A stretch of 54,075 nucleotides of DNA, from positions 10,260-64,334 of the forward strand of contig MKVL01000021.1 of the NCBI GenBank assembly GCA_001899205.1, read 5' to 3'. Origin of the DNA: Mesorhizobium sp. 65-26 (GTDB lineage Bacteria; Pseudomonadota; Alphaproteobacteria; Rhizobiales; Rhizobiaceae). Positions 18,107 to 26,336 of this stretch are shown piece after piece (positions within the stretch are counted from its first letter, which is position 1; the number at the start of each line of letters is the position of its first letter). Position numbers and translations under genes: made by a program. The notes below the pieces were generated by a model. It searched no databases. It worked only from the letters and a program-made list of their open reading frames with translations, and had not been told where the DNA came from.

Positions 18107-18122
18107 GAGCTTTTGCGATGGA

Positions 18123-18917
18123 TCAGGCGTTTGCCTTGGCGCCGAGCTCGCGCAGCCGCTTCACCGCCGTGGGCGGCATCGGCGGCGGATTGGGCGCCTG
18201 AGCTGCCTCGAGAAGGAACTGATCGCAGGCGGCTTCCGTGTCGCCGATCAGGCGCGACATGAACTCCTCCTTGCCGAGCCCCGGCGGGATCGGCGGCAGG
18301 AAGCGCGCCTTGATCGTGCCGGGATAACGCAGGAACTTCCGGCGCGGCCAATAGAGGCCCGCGACATGGGCGACCGGCACGACGGGGATGCCAAGCTGGG
18401 CGTAGAGTTCAACGATGCCGTATTTGTAGGACGGCTCGTCGCCGGGCGCCCGCCTCGTGCCTTCCGGATAGATGATGAGCTGTCGCGGGTTGCGCGCCAT
18501 TTCCTGCTTGGTGGAGCTGACCACGGCCTTCAGAGCGCGCGAGCGGCTGCCGCGATCGACGGGGATCATCCGCATCTTCTGGATGTACCAGCCGAAAAAC
18601 GGAATCCAGGTCAGTTCGCGCTTGAGGATGTAGAGCGGGTCCTTGAGGTACGGAAAGAAGGCGATCGTATCCCAGAAGGACTGGTGCTTCGGCGCCAGGA
18701 TGAAAGAGCCTTCGGGCAGGTTTTCCAGGCCGGTTATCTCGCTCCTGGTGCCGGCGATCTTGGCGTAGAGCCACATCGAGGTGCGCGACCAGAATTTCGG
18801 CACGAACCAGGCGCGATGGCGCGGCGACAGGAAATAATAGGGGGTCCAGAAGATCATCTGGACGATCAGGCTGAGGTAGAAGACGAAGTTAAACGCCAGC
18901 GAGCGGATATAGAGCAT
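18123..18917 (-). CDS. plsC: 1-acyl-sn-glycerol-3-phosphate acyltransferase
   Basis: The enzyme acylates lysophosphatidic acid to phosphatidic acid at the inner membrane. The 264-residue protein has an N-terminal hydrophobic anchor (about residues 7-30), the catalytic H(X4)D box KHQSFWD with His78 and Asp83, the VDRGSRSR segment near 120 and the acceptor-binding PEGTR at 151-155. Gene order on the minus strand is ftsE-ftsX-ydcF-plsC, a conserved Rhizobiales arrangement linking division, envelope and lipid genes. It is separated from ydcF by about 120 bp, so it may have its own promoter. Confidence 0.93.
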   Translation of the reverse strand: MLYIRSLAFNFVFYLSLIVQMIFWTPYYFLSPRHRAWFVPKFWSRTSMWLYAKIAGTRSEITGLENLPEGSFILAPKHQSFWDTIAFFPYLKDPLYILKRELTWIPFFGWYIQKMRMIPVDRGSRSRALKAVVSSTKQEMARNPRQLIIYPEGTRRAPGDEPSYKYGIVELYAQLGIPVVPVAHVAGLYWPRRKFLRYPGTIKARFLPPIPPGLGKEEFMSRLIGDTEAACDQFLLEAAQAPNPPPMPPTAVKRLRELGAKANA

Positions 18918-19040
18918 TTGGGAGGCCCGGTGAGGAAGTGTGCGTTGGTTACACCAAGCCCGGGCAAAAAGGAAACGATGCGATCGGTGGCGTGGAAAAG
19001 GACTGGCGGAGCCGTATCGACGGAAAGGCGTTGAGGCGGC

Positions 19041-19763
19041 TCAGCCGCCGGCCGCCGTCTCGGCCAGGGCGAAGCCATGCGGAGTGGGCTTCACCGGCAC
19101 GATGCCGCGCGCCAGCGCGAGGAGATATTTGTTGTATTCGGTGAAAAGGACGCGCAGCGCTTCCGGCTTGGTCAGCCAGCCGCCATTTTCGAGATTGGCG
19201 TTGACCACCGGATAGGGCTCGAGCTTGGCATTGCGCAGCAACCGGCCCATCTCCAGCAGGCTGCGCGGCATGTGGTAATTGTTGGTGACCAGGATGATGG
19301 TGCCATAGGCGTGGCTTTCCACCCATTTGGCGCTCTCCTCGGCATTGCCGATCGTGTCGAGCGCGGCGCGGTCGATGTCGACGCAGCAGGAGAACAGCCG
19401 CTTGTCGCCGCCCATTGCCACCTGAAGTTGGCGGCGGCTGGCCGAGGGGTGCACGCCGCTGATCAGCAATCTCTCGCCCTTGCCCGAAGCCAGCAGGTCC
19501 ATGGCGGCGTCGAGCCGCGACTGGCCGCCGGTCAGCACGATGATGGCGTCGGCCTTGGCCGGGTTGGTGGGCGTCGTCAGATGGCTGACGGTGTTGGCGA
19601 ACCAGCCGAAACCGCCGGCAAAAAGCACCATCAGGGAAAGCAGGACCATGCCGGCAACGCGCAGGACAGCGCCCATGCGGCGCGGCTTGGCGTGGCCGAG
19701 CGACGGCGCAACAAGCGAGGGCAGGCGTCCAGCCGTATCGGTCGAATCCCGCGCGTCCATCAT
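19041..19763 (-). CDS. YdcF/SanA-like (DUF218) membrane-anchored protein
   Basis: A 240-residue protein with one N-terminal transmembrane helix (about residues 30-52) followed by a DUF218 domain: ADAIIVLTGGQSRLDAAMDLLASGKGERLLISGVHP, then IGNAEESAKWVESHAYGTIILVTNNYHMPRSL (about residues 135-170). YdcF/SanA proteins are implicated in envelope integrity, with undefined chemistry. Starts within the frame include a TTG at 19802; 19763 (MMDARDS) is preferred because AGGA lies about 12 nt upstream. It lies between ftsX and plsC on the same strand. Confidence 0.87.
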   Translation of the reverse strand: MMDARDSTDTAGRLPSLVAPSLGHAKPRRMGAVLRVAGMVLLSLMVLFAGGFGWFANTVSHLTTPTNPAKADAIIVLTGGQSRLDAAMDLLASGKGERLLISGVHPSASRRQLQVAMGGDKRLFSCCVDIDRAALDTIGNAEESAKWVESHAYGTIILVTNNYHMPRSLLEMGRLLRNAKLEPYPVVNANLENGGWLTKPEALRVLFTEYNKYLLALARGIVPVKPTPHGFALAETAAGG

Positions 19764-19839
19764 GCCATGGTTAATCCTGAAATGCGGCATTTGGTAGCTC
19801 AAAATCGCACTTTCCGTAACGTGATGTCTCCATGCGTTA

Positions 19840-20826
19840 TCATCCCGCCTCCGGCTGGCGCATGTCGATGTCGGTGAGATAGGCGACGACGGTGACGTGC
19901 GAGGTGGCGGCGGTCAGCGCGCCGATCACCAGGACCATCAGCACGACCCCGACATAGCCGAGAGAGCCGATGGCGAAATTGCCGAACAGGGCCGCCGCCT
20001 GGTCGGCCTGGGGCGTCGCCATGTTGCGCGACGACCACCAGGAAAAGACGATGAACACGGCCACGGCGGCCGCGCCGCCGGCGGCTGCCCCCTTCATGCC
20101 GGTGATGAGGAAGTGCCTGCGGAATTCGCGCGCGATGAAGCGCGCCTCGGCGCCGACGAAATGCAGCACCTCGATGATGTGGCCGTTGCCGGCCATGGCG
20201 CCGCGCGTGGCGAAGACCACGGTCAGCACGGTCGCCGTCAGCATCAGCGCCAGCACGGCGATGCCGATCGTCACCGTGGTGCGGGCCATGGCCACCAGCC
20301 GGTCTACCCAGGTGCGATGGTCGTCGAGCGAAGCGCTCGGCAGCTTGGGCGTGATCGCCGCGCGCATGGCGACGAAGTCCGGCGGACTCGCCTCGTCGAT
20401 GGTGACGATGATCAGGCGCGGCACCGGCAGTTCGTCGATGTTGAGGCCGGAGCCGAGCCAGGGTTCCAGCAGGCGCGCGGTGGCATCGCGGTCGATGATG
20501 CGGGTGGACTTCACGCCGGGGAACTGGGCGGCGATCTGGGAGGCCTCGGTGAGCGCCGCCTCCATGTCGAGCCCTTCCGCCGGCTTGACCTGGATCGTCG
20601 CCTCGCGCGCGATCTGGTCCTCCCAGACCGAGGCGGTGTCGCGCACCAGCGTGACGGCGCCGAAGGTCAGGCAGGACAGGAAGGTCATGATGGCGATGAC
20701 GAAGACAAGCGCGCGGCCGGCTATGTTGTGCGGCGGCACGATGGACGTGGTCCTGCGCCGCGCGCGCGGCCGTTCCGCGACGGCTTCGCCCGGTTCGTCG
20801 AAATGTTCGGCTGAGGCGTCAGTCAT
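19840..20826 (-). CDS. ftsX: Cell division ABC transporter permease FtsX
   Basis: FtsX pairs with FtsE to control peptidoglycan hydrolases at the division septum. The 328-residue protein has a cytoplasmic N-terminus, TM1 (RALVFVIAIMTFLSCLTFGAV, about residues 38-58), a periplasmic extracellular loop with IDRDATARLLEPWLG, and three C-terminal helices in the FtsX domain (about 185-315). The start at 20826 (MTDASAEHF) overlaps the ftsE stop by 8 nt (ATGACTGA), so translation is coupled. The long acidic/Arg-rich N-terminus is usual for alphaproteobacterial FtsX. Confidence 0.93.
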   Translation of the reverse strand: MTDASAEHFDEPGEAVAERPRARRRTTSIVPPHNIAGRALVFVIAIMTFLSCLTFGAVTLVRDTASVWEDQIAREATIQVKPAEGLDMEAALTEASQIAAQFPGVKSTRIIDRDATARLLEPWLGSGLNIDELPVPRLIIVTIDEASPPDFVAMRAAITPKLPSASLDDHRTWVDRLVAMARTTVTIGIAVLALMLTATVLTVVFATRGAMAGNGHIIEVLHFVGAEARFIAREFRRHFLITGMKGAAAGGAAAVAVFIVFSWWSSRNMATPQADQAAALFGNFAIGSLGYVGVVLMVLVIGALTAATSHVTVVAYLTDIDMRQPEAG

Positions 20827-21478
20827 AGATGTCGAGCCTTCCACCAGCGAGGATCATGCGGCGGGCATCGACCTGCTCCATGAGGCCGAGATCGTGCGTG
20901 GCGATCACCACGGCGGTACCGAGCCGGTTGAGCTCGATGAACAGACGCAGCAGCCGCCGCGCCAGCGGCGGATCGACATTGCCGGTCGGTTCGTCGGCCA
21001 GCAGGATCTCGGGCTGCTCGATGAGCGCCCGCGCGATCGCGGCGCGCTGTTTTTCGCCGCCCGACAGCACCGGCGGCAGCACATGCATGCGCTCGCCGAG
21101 CCCCACCCATTTCAGAAGTTCGGTGACGTCGGTCCGGTAGCTTGCCTCCTCGCGCCCGCGCACGCGCAGGGGCAGCGCCACATTCTCGTAGGTGGTCATG
21201 TGGTCGAGCAGGCGGAAATCCTGGAACACCACGCCGATGCGGCGGCGCAGCAGCGGCAGTTCGGTGCGCGTGACGAGCGAACGATCCTTGCCGAAGATGG
21301 TGATCAATCCGCGCGTCGGCTTCAGCGACATGAACAGCAGGCGCAGCAAGGTGGTCTTGCCGGCACCCGAGGGGCCGCTCAGGAACTGGAAGGAGCGCTG
21401 CGGAATGTGCAGGGAAATGTCACGGAGGATCTCCGGTCCCATGCCATAGCGGAGGCCGACATTTTCGAAGCGAATCAA
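20819..21478 (-). CDS. ftsE: Cell division ATP-binding protein FtsE
   Basis: A 219-residue ABC ATPase. Walker A GPSGAGKTT is at residues 35-43, the Q-loop in VFQDFRLLDHMTTYENVALPL, signature LSGGEKQRAAIARAL at 138-152, Walker B ILLADEPTGNVD at 158-169 and the H-loop in VVIATHDLGLM. These are diagnostic of FtsE within the LolD-like group. FtsE energises FtsX-dependent activation of cell-wall hydrolases during division. It is the first gene of the minus-strand cluster ftsE-ftsX-ydcF-plsC and overlaps ftsX. It is divergent from the 21.7-kb membrane protein gene. Confidence 0.95.
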   Translation of the reverse strand: MIRFENVGLRYGMGPEILRDISLHIPQRSFQFLSGPSGAGKTTLLRLLFMSLKPTRGLITIFGKDRSLVTRTELPLLRRRIGVVFQDFRLLDHMTTYENVALPLRVRGREEASYRTDVTELLKWVGLGERMHVLPPVLSGGEKQRAAIARALIEQPEILLADEPTGNVDPPLARRLLRLFIELNRLGTAVVIATHDLGLMEQVDARRMILAGGRLDIYD

Positions 21479-21667
21479 TTTAGGCGACCTGATCTCGTGG
21501 CGGCTGCGAGCCAGCCTCTTTCTCGACTAGACCATCGGCCGGCATGGTTAACCAACCGTTAACTTCGGGGTGTTTTCGGCGCGTCACAAAGGCTCCGGTT
21601 GTGAAGCATTAACCATTTGGGTTTACGCAAAAGAAACGAAGAGAGAACACGTGCAGCAGTATCGGCC

Positions 21668-22300
21668 ATGATGGCTAAGGATCGAACCGCGCGCCCGGTT
21701 TCCGGCGAAATCATGACGGCGCGGGACATTGCGCCTGACAGGAGCGCGCGCGCCGCGACAGATGTCGTCGACGCCGATTACGAGGTGGTGCCGCGCGTGG
21801 CCGCCGCCACGGATGCCGTGCCGCCGCCGCGCGGCGTCGATACGCCGCGGCTGGAAGGCATGGATATGCTGCGCAGGCCGGAGACCCCGGTGCCGGCCGC
21901 GCCGGCCAGCAGGGGCGGGCCGATCTTCTGGATCGCTGGCCTGGGCGCTGTTTTCGCCGCCTTCTGGATCTCGGGAGGGCATGCGCTGGTGCGCCAGGCG
22001 CCGTTCCTGTCGGAGGCGCAGGCTTCGGCGCTCACCATCTCGGGGGTAACCTCGCGTGTCGATGCGACGGGGATGAGGCCTGTCCTGTTCGTCGACGGCG
22101 AGGCCGCCAATGACGGCGCTGCCGCGGCCACGCTGCCGCCATTGCAGATTCGGGTCACCGACAATGACGGGCGCATCACCCGATATACGTTGGGGACATC
22201 CGACCGTTGGCTGTCGCCCGGCGAAAGATTCGGCTTTGCCAGTCGGCTCGACGTGCCTAGAAACGGCGTGAAGACCGTATCGGTCACCTTCGCCGAATAG
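21668..22300 (+). CDS. Membrane protein with DUF3426-like C-terminal domain
   Basis: The protein (about 210 residues) has a disordered, charged N-terminal half, one transmembrane helix (PIFWIAGLGAVFAAFWISGG, about residues 84-103) and a C-terminal beta-sandwich. The segments VLFVDGEAANDG, LPPLQIRVTDNDGRITRYTL and LSPGERFGFASRL match the pattern of DUF3426. In Rhizobiales the gene next to ftsE usually encodes such a protein with an N-terminal zinc ribbon; none is visible here. The start is uncertain: ATG ATG at 21668/21671 has no strong ribosome site, and a TTG at 21617 is the longest option. Function is unknown. Confidence 0.7.
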   Translation: MMAKDRTARPVSGEIMTARDIAPDRSARAATDVVDADYEVVPRVAAATDAVPPPRGVDTPRLEGMDMLRRPETPVPAAPASRGGPIFWIAGLGAVFAAFWISGGHALVRQAPFLSEAQASALTISGVTSRVDATGMRPVLFVDGEAANDGAAAATLPPLQIRVTDNDGRITRYTLGTSDRWLSPGERFGFASRLDVPRNGVKTVSVTFAE

Positions 22301-22323
22301 GCGTTCAACCGGAAGGGCCAGCG

Positions 22324-22866
22324 ATGCCAGTGGTGCGCGGCAAGAACATCGAAGTGCTGTTTTCCGCGTCGGCGATCGCGCGGCGCAATCTTGAACTCGC
22401 CAAGGAAATCGCCGGCCGCGACTACAGCAACCTGCTCGTCATCTCGGTGCTGAAGGGTTCCTTCATCTTCGCGGCGGACCTGATCCGCGCCATGCACGAT
22501 GTCGGGCTTTCGCCCGAGGTCGAGTTCATCTTCATTTCCAGCTATGGCGCCGGCACCAGCAGCGGCGAGGTGAGGGTGCTGCGCGACATCGACAACGAGG
22601 TCGCCGGTCGCGACGTGCTGCTGATCGACGACATCCTCGAATCAGGCAAGACGCTGTCCTTTACGCGCGACCTGATGCTGTCGCGCGGCGCCAAGAGCTG
22701 CGCCATCGCGGTGCTGCTGGACAAGCGCATGCGGCGCCAGACCGAGCTCAACGCCGACTATGTCGGCTTCGACTGTCCCGACTATTTCGTCGTCGGCTAC
22801 GGCATGGATGTCGCGCATGCCTTCCGCGAACTGCCCTTCGTCGGCGTCGTGAAGGGCGACGCCTGA
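22324..22866 (+). CDS. hpt: Hypoxanthine phosphoribosyltransferase
   Basis: This purine-salvage enzyme makes IMP (and GMP) from hypoxanthine or guanine and PRPP. The 180-residue protein has VISVLKGSFIFAADLIRAM (about residues 39-57), the flexible loop SSYGAGTSSGEV, the PRPP-binding loop VLLIDDILESGKT at 98-110 and the C-terminal KRMRRQTELNADYVGFDCPDYFVVGYGMD. Length and motifs fit HPRT well. AAGGG lies 7 nt before the ATG. It follows the DUF3426-like gene by 23 nt, so the two may be co-transcribed, and is followed by a response regulator gene 142 bp later. Confidence 0.94.
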   Translation: MPVVRGKNIEVLFSASAIARRNLELAKEIAGRDYSNLLVISVLKGSFIFAADLIRAMHDVGLSPEVEFIFISSYGAGTSSGEVRVLRDIDNEVAGRDVLLIDDILESGKTLSFTRDLMLSRGAKSCAIAVLLDKRMRRQTELNADYVGFDCPDYFVVGYGMDVAHAFRELPFVGVVKGDA

Positions 22867-23008
22867 AGCTTCCGGCAGTCGCGGCGCGGGGACCGCTCGC
22901 GTCGGCTTCGCGGGAGATTGCCCGGCGCGCGGAAAGTGAACTGTCCCCTGTGGTGAACTGTCCGGCGGTTCAGAAAAACGCAACTTTTCCGCGCCAAATA
23001 TCGCGCCC

Positions 23009-23386
23009 ATGGCAAAGCTTCTGGTCGTTGAGGACGATGAGTCCGTCCGTACACTCGCCGCCCGCGCGCTGGAGCGCGACGGGCACGCAGTCAATGTCGC
23101 CGCCGACGGCGCGCAGGGATTGTCGCTGATCCGCGAGGCCGCGGGCAGCTATGACTTGGTCGTCTCCGACATTCGCATGCCCGAGATGGACGGCATCGAG
23201 ATGGCCAAGGCCGCGGCGGCCCTGTTCCCGGCGATGAAGATCCTGCTGATGACCGGCTATGCCGACCAGCGCGAGCGCGCCGAGGAACTCAATGGCATCA
23301 TCCTCGATGTCGTGCAGAAGCCGTTCACGCTGGCCGAGATCCGCTCGCGCGTCGATCGCGCGCTGGCCTGCTTCGCCGGAGCCTGA
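23009..23386 (+). CDS. Single-domain response regulator (CheY/CpdR-like receiver)
   Basis: A 125-residue lone receiver domain. The acidic pocket is VVEDDES (Glu8-Asp10 region), the phosphoacceptor is Asp54 in VVSDIRMPEMDGIEM, Thr is in LLMTGYADQRERA and the conserved Lys in VQKPFTLAEI. There is no output domain, so it should act by protein-protein contact. The MTGYADQRERA stretch resembles CpdR-type regulators that control ClpXP proteolysis in alphaproteobacteria, but canonical rhizobial CpdR differs clearly, so no symbol is given. No histidine kinase is adjacent. It probably receives phosphate from a remote phosphorelay. Confidence 0.88.
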   Translation: MAKLLVVEDDESVRTLAARALERDGHAVNVAADGAQGLSLIREAAGSYDLVVSDIRMPEMDGIEMAKAAAALFPAMKILLMTGYADQRERAEELNGIILDVVQKPFTLAEIRSRVDRALACFAGA

Positions 23387-23450
23387 CAACCGCATTTGTT
23401 TCTTGCGCCAGGGCCTGCCGCCGGGAGTATGGCGCGGGCTTGACCGGTCG

Positions 23451-24398
23451 TCAGCCCGCGTCGGCGGCGGCAAGCGTCGGGGCCGGCCTTTCACGCCGCT
23501 CGGTCCGTAGCGCAAGCAGGCCGGCGCCGATGATGAGGGCCGCGCCGAGGATGGTGGTGGAGCGCGGCACCTCGGCGAAGAACAGGAAGCCCCACAGCGG
23601 CGACCAGATGATGCCGGTGTATTCGAAGGTCGCGACACGATTGGCCGGCGCCATGCGGTAGGCCTGCGACAGCAGGATCATGCCGGCCGACGCGATGAAG
23701 CCGCAAGCACCCATCTTGAGGAGATCCGGCAACGCCGGCCAGACCCATGGCCGCACCAGGAACTCGACGCTGGGATGGACGGCGTGGGTGATGCCGGCGA
23801 GCCAGAACAGGCTGGCGACCACTGCTGCTCCGACCAGATACGCGCCGTTCTGATAAAAAGCCATGACGGTGGAGGACTCGGTATCGCCGATCTTGCGCGC
23901 CATAAGCTGGGAAAAGCCGTAGAGCCCGGCCGAGCCGAGCGACAGCAACGCCGCCCAGTCGAACACGCCGGCGCCGGGGCGAACCATCACCAGCACGCCG
24001 AACAGGCCGATCAGCACGGTCACCAGCGCCTGCCAGGATACGCGCTCGCCGAGGTAGGGACCGGCCATGGCCATGATGAACAGCGGCGCCATGAAATAGA
24101 GCGCCACCGCGTCGGCGAGGGGCAGGGCGGCGATCGCCAGGTAGTAGACGGTGTAGGAGGTGAACTGGATGAAGGCGCGCGCCGTCAAAAGGCCGAATCG
24201 CCTCGACAGCACAGCTCGCAGCCCGACGTCGGCATGGACGAGGAAGATGAGGATCGGCAGGGCGACGATCGAACGGATCGCCATCACCTCGGTTACCGGA
24301 TAGGCGCCCGAGACGGCCTTCACCAGCGGGTCCTGGAGCGAGAACACGAGCACGCCGAGACAGAGGCTCAGAATACCGAGCACCATCCGATTGCGCAT
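23451..24398 (-). CDS. DMT-superfamily (EamA) transporter with attenuator-like leader
   Basis: A 315-residue protein with about ten hydrophobic helices and two EamA repeats. N-terminal MVLGILSLCLGVLVFSLQDPLVKAVSG and PVTEVMAIRSIVALPIL are typical of the branch related to RarD/SAM-permease-like DMT proteins, but the substrate is unknown. The start at 24398 has AGGGAG about 10 nt upstream. The frame stays open upstream through a terminator hairpin, and the alternative ATG at 24482 would translate that hairpin. It is divergent from a LysR regulator that probably governs it. Confidence 0.86.
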   Translation of the reverse strand: MRNRMVLGILSLCLGVLVFSLQDPLVKAVSGAYPVTEVMAIRSIVALPILIFLVHADVGLRAVLSRRFGLLTARAFIQFTSYTVYYLAIAALPLADAVALYFMAPLFIMAMAGPYLGERVSWQALVTVLIGLFGVLVMVRPGAGVFDWAALLSLGSAGLYGFSQLMARKIGDTESSTVMAFYQNGAYLVGAAVVASLFWLAGITHAVHPSVEFLVRPWVWPALPDLLKMGACGFIASAGMILLSQAYRMAPANRVATFEYTGIIWSPLWGFLFFAEVPRSTTILGAALIIGAGLLALRTERRERPAPTLAAADAG

Positions 24399-24444
24399 GC
24401 CGATCAGGCTCCCTGCATGTAGCCGCGCGGGGCGGTCGTTCGAA

Positions 24445-24479
24445 CAAAAAGAACCCGCCGCCTTGTTTCGGGCAGCGGG
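24445..24479 (-). terminator. Intrinsic terminator in the 5' leader of the DMT transporter
   Basis: On the minus strand CCCGCTGCC / GGCGGCGGG forms a 9-bp stem (one T-G pair) with the 8-nt loop CGAAACAA, followed by TTCTTTTTG. It lies 47 nt before the transporter start and belongs to no upstream gene on that strand, so it looks like an attenuator. Confidence 0.7.
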
Positions 24480-24550
24480 CATGAGTGAGGACTCTTCGAT
24501 TGGTCCGCAGCTGTTTTCACAACCGCATATCCAATGGGTGAGCGGACTAT
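24480..24550 (-). promoter_or_regulatory. Structured leader, possible switch region
   Basis: Upstream of the terminator the minus-strand RNA contains GTCCGC (24542-24547), GCGGAC (24503-24508) and GTCC (24489-24492). The middle element can pair with the first (6 bp) or with the last (4 bp), a mutually exclusive choice typical of attenuators. No known riboswitch class was recognised. Confidence 0.4.
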
Positions 24551-24609
24551 CCTTCGCCGTTTGACATGTTGCAAACGAATTGGAATGATGCCAGCAATCA
24601 TTTTTTCTT

Positions 24610-25479
24610 ATGGCGGATGCCATGCGCCCAACCCTCGACAGCGACCTCCTGCGGACCTTTGTCGCAATCGTCGACACGGGCAATTTCACCAAGGCGGCGG
24701 AGCGCGCCGGACGCACGCAGTCGGCCGTATCCATGCAGATGAAGAAGCTCGAGGCAGCGGTCGGGAACACGCTTTTCGAGCGCGGCTCGCGTGGCGTGGT
24801 GCTGACGCGGCGCGGCGGCGAACTGGTCGCCAACGCTCGCCGCATCGTCTCACTGCTCGACGAGGCGGCGGCATCGCTGGCCGCGCCCCAACTCGGCGGA
24901 CCGGTGCGCATCGGCATACCGGAGGAATATGGCCACGCCATCCTGTCGCGGGCGCTCAGCGCCTTTTCCAAGCGCCACGCCAAGGTCGAGGTAACAGTGC
25001 GCTACGCCCATTCCGGCGCGCAGATCGAAGCGGTGGAGACAGGCGAACTGGACCTTGCCGTCGTGTTCGAATGGCAGGGCCATTCCGGCGGCGAGGTGCT
25101 GATGCACGACCCCACCGTTTGGGTCACCTCGACGCTGCACAACATGCATGAGGAGCGGCCGGTGCCGATCGCGCTCTACAACCGCGAGGGTTGGTGCCGC
25201 GACTTCGCCATCAAGTCGCTGGAGGAGCGCGGCCTCGCCTATCGCGTCGCCTACACCAGCGACACCAATGGCGGGCTGAAGCTGGCGGTCACGTCCGGTC
25301 TGGCAATCGCGCCGATCTCGCGCAGCAACATACCGGCCGGCTGCCGCGAACTGAGCGCCGCCGATGGCTTCGGCGCCATCGATTCCTCCAACGTGGTCAT
25401 GCGTCGCAGCGCGACCGCCGGCAGCGAGGCGATCGACGGCATGGCGGACGCCATACGCGAGGCGTTCATCAACCGGTAG
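24610..25479 (+). CDS. LysR-family transcriptional regulator
   Basis: A 289-residue regulator. The winged helix-turn-helix occupies residues 9-68: SDLLRTFVAIVDTGNFTKAAERAGRTQSAVSMQMKKLEAAVGNTLFERG. The C-terminal LysR substrate-binding domain spans about 95-285. It is divergent from a DMT transporter with 211 bp between starts, the usual arrangement in which a LysR protein controls the neighbouring exporter in response to a ligand. A strong terminator follows at 25531-25562, so it is monocistronic. The effector is unknown. The Met at 24610 and the Met at 24622 are both possible starts. Confidence 0.92.
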   Translation: MADAMRPTLDSDLLRTFVAIVDTGNFTKAAERAGRTQSAVSMQMKKLEAAVGNTLFERGSRGVVLTRRGGELVANARRIVSLLDEAAASLAAPQLGGPVRIGIPEEYGHAILSRALSAFSKRHAKVEVTVRYAHSGAQIEAVETGELDLAVVFEWQGHSGGEVLMHDPTVWVTSTLHNMHEERPVPIALYNREGWCRDFAIKSLEERGLAYRVAYTSDTNGGLKLAVTSGLAIAPISRSNIPAGCRELSAADGFGAIDSSNVVMRRSATAGSEAIDGMADAIREAFINR

Positions 25480-25530
25480 CGATGTCGTCGCGTCGCGAGA
25501 ATTCGTGTTCCCGGAGGTCGCCAACTGCCA

Positions 25531-25562
25531 GGCTCCTGACAGAAAGATGTCAGGAGCCGTTT
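25531..25562 (+). terminator. Intrinsic terminator after the LysR gene
   Basis: A perfect 11-bp stem GGCTCCTGACA / TGTCAGGAGCC with the 6-nt loop GAAAGA, followed by GTTT. It lies 51 nt after the LysR stop and before the GST gene, separating the two units. Confidence 0.8.
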
Positions 25563-25598
25563 GCTAGAACACGGCATTCCAACCGGAGGACGAACGAG

Positions 25599-26237
25599 AT
25601 GATCACCTTCTACCACGCACCCTGGTCGCGCGCTTCCAGCATTCACTGGCTGCTCGAGGAACTGGGCGTGCCGTTCTCGTTCTCGGCGGTTGCCATCCGG
25701 GCCAAGGAGGGGGTGCCCGAGGCCTACCGCTCGATCCAGCCGAACAAGAAGGTGCCGGCCATCGACCATGACGGCACGGTCGTCACCGAGCGGGCCGCGA
25801 TCACGATCTATCTGGCCGATGTCTTCGCCGAGGCCGGGCTTGCGCCCGCGCCGGGCGACAGCGCGCGGGCGCGCTACCTGACATGGCTGGTCTATGCCGA
25901 CTCGGTTCTCGACCCGGTGGTGGCCGCGAAGGCGCACGGGATCGACTTCATGGGCCCGCGCTATTCCTATGGATCGTTCGCCGAAATGGTGGCCAATCTC
26001 GAGAAGGCCCTGTCATCCGGTCCCTATATCGTCGGCGATCGTTTTACCGCCGCCGACACGCAGATCGGCAGCGGCATCCACTACGCCACCAACGTGCTGC
26101 GGGTGCTGCCGGACAATCCGGTCTTCAAGGCGTATCTCGATCGCCTCGCCGCGCGCCCGGCGTTCCAGCGCTATTCGCAAAGGGAATTCGAGATGGCCAA
26201 GGCTGCCGGGATGCTTGAGGGCGTTCGCCAGCCTTAG
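25599..26237 (+). CDS. Glutathione S-transferase
   Basis: A 212-residue GST-fold protein. The thioredoxin-like N-terminal domain (about residues 1-80) reads MITFYHAPWSRASSIHWLLEELGVPF, with Ser/Arg near position 10-12 where the catalytic residue sits, then NKKVPAIDHDGTVVTERAAI, the conserved cis-Pro and glutathione gamma-glutamyl site ES/ER-like motif. The C-terminal helical domain includes FTAADTQIGSGI, the N-capping box. GGAGGA 8 nt upstream is a strong ribosome site. It is monocistronic by context. The xenobiotic or physiological substrate is unknown. Confidence 0.92.
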   Translation: MITFYHAPWSRASSIHWLLEELGVPFSFSAVAIRAKEGVPEAYRSIQPNKKVPAIDHDGTVVTERAAITIYLADVFAEAGLAPAPGDSARARYLTWLVYADSVLDPVVAAKAHGIDFMGPRYSYGSFAEMVANLEKALSSGPYIVGDRFTAADTQIGSGIHYATNVLRVLPDNPVFKAYLDRLAARPAFQRYSQREFEMAKAAGMLEGVRQP

Positions 26238-26240
26238 AGT

Positions 26241-26336
26241 ATTTTGCAGCCAAATGGAAACATTTGGCGTCGCATAAATGCGGTAAAAACAAATAGATAG
26301 AGCGGTTCCGGCGTTTCCATCTCAACCGGAACTGCT
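26241..26336. repeat. Rhizobial-type interspersed repeat with three hairpins
   Basis: Three consecutive inverted repeats fill this spacer: CCAAATG-GAAA-CATTTGG (26250-26267), CGCAT-AA-ATGCG (26271-26282) and AGCGGTTCCGG...CCGGAACTGCT (26301-26336, one mismatch). The AAATAGATAGAGCGG wording matches short mosaic repeats frequent in rhizobial spacers. It probably also serves as a bidirectional terminator between the convergent GST and DsbA-like genes. Confidence 0.55.

Noticed and set aside
23009-23386. Naming the single receiver protein cpdR
   Set aside because: The motif MTGYADQRERA is suggestive, but the rest differs from rhizobial CpdR as I know it, and no hybrid kinase or ClpXP gene is adjacent.
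24404-24601. 65-codon frame starting MIAGIIPI as an expressed gene
   Set aside because: No ribosome binding site, no domain, and the transcript would have to begin inside the lysR start region. It is kept only as a possible leader peptide in the attenuator finding.
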